DNA of 64,000 bases from Pseudarthrobacter defluvii (GTDB lineage: Bacteria > Actinomycetota > Actinomycetes > Actinomycetales > Micrococcaceae). Below the pieces are notes generated by a model, which saw nothing but the letters and a program-made list of their open reading frames with translations, was not told where the DNA came from and did no database searches. The number at the start of each line of letters is the position of its first letter. Position 1 is the first letter of the stretch. This document shows, piece by piece, positions 32,457 through 39,763 of the stretch. Both the position numbers and the translations under genes were made by a program. The stretch lies in NCBI RefSeq assembly GCF_030816725.1, contig NZ_JAUSYG010000001.1:3286001-3350000 (forward strand), given 5' to 3'.

Positions 32457-32575
32457 GAGCCTGCGCTGCGGAGGCCACCATAGGAGCGTCCGCGGGGACC
32501 ACAAAGCGGTCTGCACGGAAATCTTCCTGGTGACGGTCACCCAGACGTTCATTTCCGGAGGTGACTTTCAAACCA

Positions 32576-32617
32576 GACGAGCCGCGGATCTCCTCGAGTT
32601 GGAGACCGCGGCTCGTC
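32576..32617. terminator. Bidirectional terminator hairpin
   Basis: GACGAGCCGCGG (32576-32587) pairs with CCGCGGCTCGTC (32606-32617), and TCTCC with GGAGA inside, about 17 pairs in total. It sits between the convergent genes ending at 32456 and 32697. Confidence 0.85.
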
Positions 32618-32696
32618 CTATTGGTTCATTGTTCACTGTGAAGTCCTGAAAACGTCGTTCGGACGTTAGAGCCAGAGCCTCTGTCTGACGGGCACT

Positions 32697-33407
32697 CTAC
32701 TTCGCGATGCCCCCGTGCCTGCTGCAGGCGCCCTGACGCGTTGTGCCCGGCCAAACATAGCCGTCACTGCAAATGATTGCACCCCCGACGGCGGCCGGTG
32801 CGGGAGCGGGTGCTTGCGCAGCCTTCTGAGCTGCCTGCGCTGCGGCGGCTTGCTCGGCTGCGGCCTTGGCAGCGGTGTCCCGGGCCGCCTGGTCTGCTGC
32901 AGCCTTTGCAGCGGCAGCCTGGTCTGCGGCGGCTTTGTCAGCTGCGGCTTTATCTGCGGCAGCCTTCGCAGCAGCGGCTTGCTCGGCGGCAGCCTTATCG
33001 GCCGCTGCCTTTTCAGCGGCAGCCTTTTCCGTGGCGACGTCGTCGAGGTTCTTGACGCCCAGATGCACCGTGGAGCCCCTGGCCGCTTGCGCACCGTCGG
33101 CGGGGTCCTGGGAGATCACCTGCCAGTTCTTCTTGACCATGATCGACTTGCCCTTGACGGTGTCCACGGACTCAACCTTGAAGCCGAGCTTTTCCAGCTG
33201 GTCCGTGGCCTTGTCCAGGGTCAAGGTCACCACGGCCGGAACAACCACGGTCTCTGTTGTTTGGGAAACAGCCGTTGCTGTTGCGGTTGCCGTTGGCTGC
33301 GTCACTGCCTGCTTGCCGCCGCAGCCCGTCAGCATGAGGCCTGCCAAGACAGTCAAAGCAAGCGTCTTCTTCAACCTGCCGACGGCAGGAACTGTTACTA
33401 CTTTCAT
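32697..33407 (-). CDS. PASTA-domain lipoprotein with DUF3761-like C-terminus
   Basis: This is a 236-residue secreted lipoprotein. Signal peptide KKTLALTVLAGLMLTGCGG has the lipobox LTGC, so Cys at about residue 28 would be lipid-anchored. A PASTA-like domain follows (VVVPAVVTLTLDKATDQLEK to GSTVHLGVKNL). Then comes a long Ala/Lys/Glu repeat of the AAAEKAAADKAAAEQ type (about 75 residues), probably a helical stalk. The C-terminus (ICSDGYVWPGTTRQGACSRH then GG) matches DUF3761. I chose ATG 33407 (MKVVTVPAVGRL), with AAGGGG upstream. It lies 66 bases after the nuclease-like gene and may be cotranscribed with it. Confidence 0.85.
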   Translation of the reverse strand: MKVVTVPAVGRLKKTLALTVLAGLMLTGCGGKQAVTQPTATATATAVSQTTETVVVPAVVTLTLDKATDQLEKLGFKVESVDTVKGKSIMVKKNWQVISQDPADGAQAARGSTVHLGVKNLDDVATEKAAAEKAAADKAAAEQAAAAKAAADKAAADKAAADQAAAAKAAADQAARDTAAKAAAEQAAAAQAAQKAAQAPAPAPAAVGGAIICSDGYVWPGTTRQGACSRHGGIAK

Positions 33408-33473
33408 TTTTCCCCTTGGAATACATGTGATGGTGATGAAAACTGCGTCCGGAAATACCGGACATGGGCTCAC

Positions 33474-34814
33474 TTATTCGCAGGCGACGCCGTCGGAATC
33501 CCGGTCCAGTGCAGGGCGGTAGCCGGCCTGGCCCGCGTACAGCGGTGCGGCTCCGGCAGCCTTCGCCGCGGTGCAGTTCGCGTAGTAGGCAGCGGCAGGG
33601 GCCGGAACGGGTGCGGCAGGTGCCGGGGCGACCGGTACCTGGGCGGCCGGAGCAGGAGCAACGGCCGCCGGCGCGGGAGCCGGGGCAACCGGTGCAGGAG
33701 CCGGCGCAACTGCTGCAGGTGCGGGTTCCGCCGCAACTGGCGCAGGAGCCGGAGCCTGCTGGTTTGTCGGCGCCAACTGCCCGTTGCAGTCGCCAAGGAT
33801 CCGGGCCATGGCGTCGTGTTCGGCCTGGGTGACCCACAGCCCGTAGGTGGCCTTCACGGAAATCTGGCGTGCAATGTACTCACACCGGAAGCTCTTGTTC
33901 GGCGGCAACCAGGTGGCCGCGTCGCCGTCGCCCTTCTTGATGTTGGTGGGCCCATCGGTTGCCTGCAGGTTCAGCGGGTCATTGGCAAACGCCGTCCGCT
34001 GTTCCTGGGTCAGCTGTTGGGCACCCTTCTGCCAGGCATCGCTGAGCGCCACCACATGGTCGATCTGCACAGCGCTGCTGGTGCCCGATCCCCGCACAAA
34101 GCTGATGGTGGTGCCCGTGTACGGATCCGCCAGGGTGCCCGACTGCACCTTGCACGGCACACTGTTCGTGTACGTGATGCCGGTGAGGTCGCGCTTGAGG
34201 ATGTCGTTGCGGGTATCGCAGCCGTTCCGGTCCACATCCGCCCACGCCTGGCCGAACCGCGCCCGGTCATACCCCGTCTTCGGCGCCCGGCCCTTGATGG
34301 GAAGGGTTGCCAGCAGGTCCATCGCTTTGGTGGCATACGCAGGCTGCGCGTTCGGCGCGGTGGCAGTGACGCCGGCGGCAAGATCGTAGGGGCTTTCGGG
34401 GTCCAGCGGTTCCCCGGTGTCCTGCGCGGTGGGAGTTGGGGTGGACGACGGCGACGCCTTGGCCGTTGGAGCCGCGCTCACCTTCGCAGGCGCTGCCTTG
34501 GCGGTGGTGTCCGAAGATGCCGCCGCCAGGTCTGCCTTGGCAACGTGCGGCAGCGTGAAAGCGCCGCCAATGAAGAGCGCCAGTGAAGCGACGATCGCGA
34601 CGGCGCCGGCCTTCCGTTTCGCAGGCAGCCAGGCCCAGGAACGCCGTCCAGTGAGCAGGACATACAGCCCGGTGAGGGCAAATGAAATTCCCAGGACAAC
34701 CAAGGCGCCGCCGAATCCGCCGCTCCGCGCTGCGAGGAGCATAAACACTGCGGTAATTGCGCCAACTATGAAGGTTGAAGCGCGGGGTTTCCGCGGCGTT
34801 TCGTAGTCGGACAT
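33474..34814 (-). CDS. Secreted/membrane HNH (DUF1524-type) nuclease-like protein with excalibur domain
   Basis: The 446-residue protein starts with two or three membrane helices (ASTFIVGAITAVFMLLAA, GALVVLGISFALTGLYVLL, AVAIVASLALFIGGAF). A GmrSD/DUF1524-like nuclease domain follows: CDTRNDILKRDL, AVQIDHVVALSDAWQKGAQQ, and NDPLNLQATDGPTN then WLPPNKSFRCEYIARQ. The DHV histidine would be catalytic. A Pro/Ala linker of about 65 residues leads to a C-terminal excalibur calcium-binding domain (NCTAAKAAG to LDRDSDGVACE). I chose ATG 34814 (MSDYETPRKP) with a GGGGAAAG site. It is likely an exported, cell-surface nuclease. Confidence 0.88.
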   Translation of the reverse strand: MSDYETPRKPRASTFIVGAITAVFMLLAARSGGFGGALVVLGISFALTGLYVLLTGRRSWAWLPAKRKAGAVAIVASLALFIGGAFTLPHVAKADLAAASSDTTAKAAPAKVSAAPTAKASPSSTPTPTAQDTGEPLDPESPYDLAAGVTATAPNAQPAYATKAMDLLATLPIKGRAPKTGYDRARFGQAWADVDRNGCDTRNDILKRDLTGITYTNSVPCKVQSGTLADPYTGTTISFVRGSGTSSAVQIDHVVALSDAWQKGAQQLTQEQRTAFANDPLNLQATDGPTNIKKGDGDAATWLPPNKSFRCEYIARQISVKATYGLWVTQAEHDAMARILGDCNGQLAPTNQQAPAPAPVAAEPAPAAVAPAPAPVAPAPAPAAVAPAPAAQVPVAPAPAAPVPAPAAAYYANCTAAKAAGAAPLYAGQAGYRPALDRDSDGVACE

Positions 34815-35095
34815 TCTTTCCCCATTTACAGGAGGCCCAGGAAGGGTGCCTCCAGGTATGCCGGGCCTGCTGCTAAACCCAATAAACTCGTCGCCGACGA
34901 GCCTATGCTTCATTTCCTGCGTTATAACGCGCCTCTCACGATCCTCGGCCAACATTCAGACAGTCTTGATGCGACCTTGAGTAAAGGGTGTCGCAATACG
35001 GTTCCGGGGCTTAACAATTAGCAGGGGGACACCGCTTTCACTTGGTTATGGAACCGCCATTCCCAGGAGCAACGGGCGCAGATAGAGTGACCGGC

Positions 35096-35488
35096 ATGCA
35101 GATGCGCCTTGAAGTTGTACAGGTCCCGGTATCCGACGTCGACAGGTCCAAAGCGTTTTACACCGAAAAGCTGGGCTTCGTCCCGGACCACGACGTGGAG
35201 CACATCCCCGGCATGCGAGTGGTCCAACTGACTCCCCCAGGTTCCGCCACATCGGTGGTCATCGGTACGGGAATGACCACCATGACACCGGGCACCCTCG
35301 AGGGGCTGCAGCTGGTGGTTCCCGACATTGCCGAGACCCGCAGCGAGCTGGTCCGCCGCGGCGCTGACATCAGCGAGATCCAGGACCTTGGCGGCGTCCT
35401 GTTCGCCTACTTCAGTGACCCCGACGGCAATCGCTGGGTGATGCAGGGCGAGACCCAGCAGCACATCCAGGAGGCGCACAAGCCCTAA
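35096..35488 (+). CDS. VOC family protein (glyoxalase/bleomycin-resistance fold)
   Basis: This 130-residue protein has paired beta-alpha-beta-beta-beta units: LEVVQVPVSDVDRSKAFYTE then KLGFVPDHDVEH, and LQLVVPDIAETRSELVRRGA then FSDPDGNRWVMQ. The metal-site pattern resembles small actinobacterial VOC proteins of unknown substrate. I chose ATG 35096; an ATG two codons later is possible, and upstream TTG/ATG codons in frame lack a ribosome site. Confidence 0.85.
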   Translation: MQMRLEVVQVPVSDVDRSKAFYTEKLGFVPDHDVEHIPGMRVVQLTPPGSATSVVIGTGMTTMTPGTLEGLQLVVPDIAETRSELVRRGADISEIQDLGGVLFAYFSDPDGNRWVMQGETQQHIQEAHKP

Positions 35489-35491
35489 GGA

Positions 35492-35549
35492 AGAACCACC
35501 AAAGGTGAGCGGGCGTCGCCAAGAAACCCACCAAAGGTGAGCGGGCGTC
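35492..35549. repeat. Two copies of a dispersed GTGAGCGGGCGT repeat
   Basis: Two copies of an AGAA(C/A)C...CACCAAAGGTGAGCGGGCGTC unit (35492-35517 and 35522-35549) sit between the VOC gene and the LacI gene. Related copies lie at 25007-25080 (opposite orientation) and 48832-48918. Confidence 0.7.
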
Positions 35550-35559
35550 AGGGAGGGCG

Positions 35560-36585
35560 CTACTTCTTGGGCGGCGGCGCCGTGGACCCCCGGACCACCA
35601 GCTCCGTGCCGAGTTCGATCCGCTGAGGGAGTTCCTCGTCACCGTCGAGATGGCGAAGTAGGGCCCTCATCGCAGTCTCCGCCATCTGCACCACGGGCTG
35701 GCGGATGGTGGTCAGGCCCGGCTCGACCCACTCGGCCGCCGGAATGTCGTCGAAGCCGATGATGGACAGGTCCTGCGGTATGCGGAGCCCGGCAGCGCGC
35801 GCAGCCCGGTATGCCCCAAGGGCCTGGCCGTCGTTGCCGGTGAATATCGCCGTAGGCCGGTCCGGCAGCTCCAGCAACTTCCGCGTGGCAGCTTCACCCG
35901 CTTCGATGGAGAAGTCGCCAGGAACCATTAAGGCCGGGTCCAGGGTGATGCCTGCGCGGCGCAGTGCAGAGACGTAGCCGTCCTCCCGGGCACTGCTGCA
36001 CTGCAGGTCCTCGCGGCCCCCGATCATCGCGATCCGCTTGTGCCCCAGCTGCAGCAGGTGCTGCGTTGCCGAATGGCCGCCCTCCCAGTTGGCTGCCCCC
36101 ACAGTGGTCAGGTCGGGCCCGGGTTGGCCCACGGGATCGATCAGCACGACGGGTATTCCCAGGGACTTCACGCGTTGGATCTGCTTGGCGTCCAACTGGT
36201 AGACGGCCATCAGCAGGCCGTCCGACTTCCGCTCGGCCAGGTTGGCCAGCCAGGGCCGGATGCGCGAGCCATCCAGGTTCAGGCTGCTGACTACGGTTCC
36301 GTACCCGGCATCCTGCGCCACGCGCTCAACGCCTTCGATGATTTCCAGCGCCCATTCAGAGCCCAGGCCCGGGAACACCAGGTCCACCAGCCCGGCCTTC
36401 TGCCTGCGCTTGGCCGGGCGCCGGGCGTAGTCGCGTTTGGCGATGATTTCCTCCACCCGCGCCCGGGTCTCGGCCGCCACGTGGGCGTGCCCGTTCAAGA
36501 CCTTGGAGACGGTGGGGACAGAAACTCCTGCCTCTCGGGCTATCTCGCTGATCGTCGCGCGCCTGGTGTCCTGCTTGCTCACCAC
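35560..36585 (-). CDS. LacI-family transcriptional regulator
   Basis: This 341-residue repressor has the LacI helix-turn-helix and hinge (TISEIAREAGVSVPTVSKVL, HVAAETRARVEEI) and a periplasmic-binding-like sugar domain (VDLVFPGLGSEWALEIIEGV, GFDDIPAAEWVEPGLTTIRQ). It starts at one of two adjacent GTG codons (36585 or 36582), with GAAAGGG upstream. It lies downstream of the cupin/DUF6807/oxidoreductase genes on the same strand and next to the GH3 and GH42 genes, so it probably controls this sugar-use island. GAAAC-type inverted repeats before the GH3 and GH42 genes are candidate operators. Confidence 0.9.
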   Translation of the reverse strand: MVSKQDTRRATISEIAREAGVSVPTVSKVLNGHAHVAAETRARVEEIIAKRDYARRPAKRRQKAGLVDLVFPGLGSEWALEIIEGVERVAQDAGYGTVVSSLNLDGSRIRPWLANLAERKSDGLLMAVYQLDAKQIQRVKSLGIPVVLIDPVGQPGPDLTTVGAANWEGGHSATQHLLQLGHKRIAMIGGREDLQCSSAREDGYVSALRRAGITLDPALMVPGDFSIEAGEAATRKLLELPDRPTAIFTGNDGQALGAYRAARAAGLRIPQDLSIIGFDDIPAAEWVEPGLTTIRQPVVQMAETAMRALLRHLDGDEELPQRIELGTELVVRGSTAPPPKK

Positions 36586-36619
36586 GGGGACCGCCCTTTC
36601 ACCCGGGCCATGCCCGGTG

Positions 36620-37357
36620 TTAATTATCGGAAAGTTCCCACGCCTGAATCCGGCCACACATGCCATAGATCCTGAAGTTTTCCCGTTTTCCCATCGTAGT
36701 TCGCGCGTTCCCCAGATAGATACTTTCTGCCGTGTCCAGGGACGCAAGCTGTTGCCGCGTGAGTTCGGCCTGCCGGGCCGCTCCCCCTGCCAGCAGGTCC
36801 GCCCACGCCGTGGTCCTGCCGGACACCAGGCGGGCCGCGGACGCGTGGAACCCTGCCAGCGCTGGCGGCCCGGAGGCAAGCACGGTCTCCTTCAGCGCGA
36901 AGTAACCTTCCAAAGCCAGATCACGACGGCGGCGGGCGGCTTGCTCTCCGGCTGCCAGTCCGGCGTCGGCGTCCTTGTGCTCCAGTGCCGCTGCACGCTG
37001 GTAGGTGTCCGCATCCGCCAGGTGCTCGGGCGGAAACGTCATCACGGCGTCGCCGTGCTCGGGAAGTCCGGCGTTCTGCATCACCACCAGGATCCTCAGG
37101 TCCCCCGAGTCGTTGATGGCGCGGTGCACCGTGCCGGGCGTAAACCACAACACCGTCCCCGGGTTTAACGGGCTGGATGTGTAACCACGTGAGTCCAGTG
37201 TCTCCAGACGGCCGTGTCCTTCGAGCACCACGTACGCTTCGGTGGACGCCGTGTGGAGGTGCGGTGACCCGCCGGCTGCTCCGTCGGCTCCGGGCCAGTC
37301 GTAGACGCTGATCTCGGACAGGCCGGTGGCACCTGGAAAGGAGGAGGCCACGCTCAC
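36620..37357 (-). CDS. Cupin domain protein, 245 aa
   Basis: The N-terminal half is a cupin: SPHLHTASTEAYVVLEGHG, LNPGTVLWFTPGTVHRAIND. The second half is helical (LAAGEQAARRRRDLALEGYF, AGGAARQAELTRQQLASLD). The GTG start at 37357 overlaps the stop of the DUF6807 gene as GTGA, so translation is coupled. Together with the DUF6807 protein and the Gfo/Idh oxidoreductase upstream, it forms a three-gene operon of a carbohydrate pathway. The substrate is unknown. The fused helical tail is not part of the usual small cupin. Confidence 0.8.
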   Translation of the reverse strand: MSVASSFPGATGLSEISVYDWPGADGAAGGSPHLHTASTEAYVVLEGHGRLETLDSRGYTSSPLNPGTVLWFTPGTVHRAINDSGDLRILVVMQNAGLPEHGDAVMTFPPEHLADADTYQRAAALEHKDADAGLAAGEQAARRRRDLALEGYFALKETVLASGPPALAGFHASAARLVSGRTTAWADLLAGGAARQAELTRQQLASLDTAESIYLGNARTTMGKRENFRIYGMCGRIQAWELSDN

Positions 37358-38328
37358 CGCCAGCTGCGCAGTGCGGCGTCGGCGGCAGCGGCCAGTGCCG
37401 CGGCACGCGCGGCGTCCACGCCGCCGTCGGCAATCACCACTGCATAGCGGTAGGTGAGCGGCGAGCCTTCCCGCAGGGGCACCTCCGCACTGAAAAACGG
37501 TGCCGAGCCCAGGCAGGCGAACATGGAGGAGCGTGCGAACCACTGGTTGGGCGCGCCCGGGTTTGAAGGGTCCTCAACGAACGCGATGGTGGAGGATCGG
37601 CAGGTACCGTCGTGCTTTCCGGTAAAAGCGATCCACGGCGAACGGGTGCCCATGAACTCGTCCGTTCCGGTGGCGTCCTGGCTGCGGAACTCACCGCCCG
37701 TGAAGGACCGGGGCCCGCGCCAGAAGAGGCCGCCGTAGCCGGCATTGTCCCGCCCTTCGGTGGTGGGGCTCCCGATGCGGATGTCCGCACCGGAGATGTT
37801 GCTCATCCGGGTTTCGAAAAGGATGGCGTAGGCCCCGGCAGTGTCGCTGCCGGTCCCTTCCTCCAGGAGCTGGATGCTGAACCGGCGGTTCTCCGCGATG
37901 ACCGGCCCGCCTTCCTCGGATGTCCAGGTGAGGGACTCCGACGCGGTGATGCCGGCGCCGTACTGGTCGATTCCCGTGAAGGATTCGTGGGTCATGGCAC
38001 CGTTGTTGTCCAGGTTGGCGTACTCCGTGGCGCGCGTGTAGGTGGCCCCGCCCCAGAAGTTGTGCGGCCCCACGTTGGGGAGCGCCCAGGAGAGCCCCTT
38101 GTGCCAAACATGGTCGCAGGGGCGGGAAATGGTTACCTCCTCGCCACCCAGGGTGGTGAGCGGGTGGAAGAACGGGCGCGGGCTTTCGTACTGCTCGTCC
38201 GTTGGTTTGTAGGTGTAGGTGGCGATGGGGCACCCGTCGGCGGTGAAGGTGAGGGCCCTGCCGTCGTCCTCGAAGCTGAGCCGGGCGGTGGCAGTGGCAG
38301 AAGGGGCGGTGGGTGAAGAGGTGGTCAC
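37354..38328 (-). CDS. DUF6807/PmoA-like family protein
   Basis: This 324-residue protein has the PmoA-like (DUF6807) motifs: PFFHPLTTLGGEEVTISRPC then DHVWHKGLSWALPNVG, and NAGYGGLFWRGPRSF later. These His residues look like an active or metal site. The family occurs in glycoside-use clusters but has no proven activity known to me. The C-terminus is Ala-rich. It lies 24 bases after the Gfo/Idh gene and overlaps the cupin gene by four bases. Confidence 0.88.
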   Translation of the reverse strand: MTTSSPTAPSATATARLSFEDDGRALTFTADGCPIATYTYKPTDEQYESPRPFFHPLTTLGGEEVTISRPCDHVWHKGLSWALPNVGPHNFWGGATYTRATEYANLDNNGAMTHESFTGIDQYGAGITASESLTWTSEEGGPVIAENRRFSIQLLEEGTGSDTAGAYAILFETRMSNISGADIRIGSPTTEGRDNAGYGGLFWRGPRSFTGGEFRSQDATGTDEFMGTRSPWIAFTGKHDGTCRSSTIAFVEDPSNPGAPNQWFARSSMFACLGSAPFFSAEVPLREGSPLTYRYAVVIADGGVDAARAAALAAAADAALRSWR

Positions 38329-38352
38329 GATGGGTCCTTTGGAAGGTGGGAA

Positions 38353-39483
38353 TCAAACGGCGGTGTCGACGGCGGTCCGGTCCAGGGCCGTGGCGTCCAG
38401 GACGCGCGTGCCCAGGCCGTCGCCGTCCATGCCGCCGTAGAACGGGTGGCCTGGAACGATCTGGCCTCGGCGTACCGGCTGCCCGGTAAAGGCTGAGGCG
38501 TAAATGGCGGCAGCGAGTTCAAGGGTTTGCCGCGCGGAGTCTGCGTCGGCCGGAAGCGGCCCGCCGGCGTCGAGCGCGTCATACATGGCCAGGAACTGGG
38601 CCGCATGGCCGCTGCCGCGCTCCAGGGGCTGGCCATTCCACGCTGCAGCCACCGCACCTTCGTGGCCGGGAGCCCCCGTGACGGTCCAGTTGTCCGTGCT
38701 GTAGCCGTAAAGGTGGCTCAATTCAACGGAGGCGAACTCGCAGTCGATGCGGATATCCGAGGTTTCCCGTGGCGAAAGCAGCGAATTGATCATGGTTGCC
38801 ACGGCACCGTTGCGGAACCGGACCAGCGCGGCCGACAGGTCCTCAGTCGACGTGGCCCGCGCCTGCCGCCCGGCAACGGCGGTCACTTCCTCCCAGGGGC
38901 CCATCAGGTACAGGAGCAGATCGAACTGGTGGATGCCGTGGCCCATGGTGGGACCACCGCCCTCGGCGTTCCAGGTGCCGCGCCAGGGCAGGTCCCAGTA
39001 ACTGTCCGGCCGGTACCAGAGGGTGTCGCACCGTGCCACCAGCGGCCGGCCGAAGTCGGACCCGCCGATCAGCTGCTTTGCCGCGGCGGACGCGTCTCCG
39101 AAGCGGTGCTGGAACACGCAGGAGAACTGGGCGCCGGCCTTGGCCTGCGCCGCTTCAAGCCGGTCGAAGTCCGCCAGGCTGAGTGCCGGGGGCTTCTCGG
39201 AGAGCACATGGACCCCTGCCTCCAGACATTCGATGGCCTGGTCGATGTGGAACATGGGCGGCGTGCAGAGATGCACGATGTCAGGTTTTGCCTCGGCCAG
39301 GAGCTCCGCCAGAGTGAGGTAGGTGCCGGGGATGTCATGCTTCCCGGCGAAGGCATCCAGCCTGCCCTGGTCCACGTCGCAGGCCGCCACGAGCTGGGCC
39401 CTGCCTCCGGTCCTGGCCAGGCTTTCCGCATGGACCGCCGCAATACCGCCGGTTCCCACGATGGCCACTCTGTACGTCCGCAT
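38353..39483 (-). CDS. Gfo/Idh/MocA family oxidoreductase
   Basis: This 376-residue NAD(P)-dependent enzyme has a Rossmann domain (MRTYRVAIVGTGGIAAVHAE, then EKPPALSLADFDRLEAAQ) and a C-terminal alpha/beta domain with GTWNAEGGGPTMGHGIHQFD, where the His residues are typical of the active site. ATG 39483 has GGAGAG before it. It is the first gene of the oxidoreductase-DUF6807-cupin unit. The palindrome TGGAAACTTTCCA lies about 105 bases upstream. It may oxidise or epimerise a sugar released by the neighbouring glycosidases. Confidence 0.88.
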   Translation of the reverse strand: MRTYRVAIVGTGGIAAVHAESLARTGGRAQLVAACDVDQGRLDAFAGKHDIPGTYLTLAELLAEAKPDIVHLCTPPMFHIDQAIECLEAGVHVLSEKPPALSLADFDRLEAAQAKAGAQFSCVFQHRFGDASAAAKQLIGGSDFGRPLVARCDTLWYRPDSYWDLPWRGTWNAEGGGPTMGHGIHQFDLLLYLMGPWEEVTAVAGRQARATSTEDLSAALVRFRNGAVATMINSLLSPRETSDIRIDCEFASVELSHLYGYSTDNWTVTGAPGHEGAVAAAWNGQPLERGSGHAAQFLAMYDALDAGGPLPADADSARQTLELAAAIYASAFTGQPVRRGQIVPGHPFYGGMDGDGLGTRVLDATALDRTAVDTAV

Positions 39484-39588
39484 GTTCTCTCCGTCGTTGC
39501 AGTGAAATAAGTAGCAGTGAGGCCGGCAGACAGGAGCACCGTGCTGCCTTCGCCGCGGCCTGTTGGATGCCCCGGTCAGTACCGTGCT

Positions 39589-39601
39589 TGGAAACTTTCC
39601 A
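39589..39601. promoter_or_regulatory. Palindrome TGGAAACTTTCCA, candidate LacI operator
   Basis: This perfect 6+1+6 inverted repeat lies between the divergent oxidoreductase and GH3 genes, about 105 bases before the oxidoreductase. It shares GAAAC with other sites in the region. Confidence 0.5.
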
Positions 39602-39714
39602 GACTCCACCCGAAGATTTCGCGTCCCACTGCCCGTGCAAACGTCTCGCCTCCGCTTCAACCCTAGGAATCGAGTTCATGCTGAGTCAATGCTTTTACCC
39701 TAGAAACAAAACAT

Positions 39715-39741
39715 AAGTTTCTGATAGTTTCTTAGAAACTT
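39715..39741. promoter_or_regulatory. Inverted repeat AAGTTTCT...AGAAACTT before GH3
   Basis: AAGTTTCT (39715-39722) and AGAAACTT (39734-39741) are perfect inverted repeats, with a second palindrome GTTTCTTAGAAAC nested at 39727-39739. It ends 22 bases before the GH3 GTG start, a good place for a repressor. Confidence 0.55.
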
Positions 39742-39763
39742 CTTTCGATCCTAGGAGACGCCC

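Noticed and set aside
32820..33050. Apparent DNA repeats
   Set aside because: They encode the Ala/Lys/Glu-rich stalk of the lipoprotein and are explained by the protein sequence.
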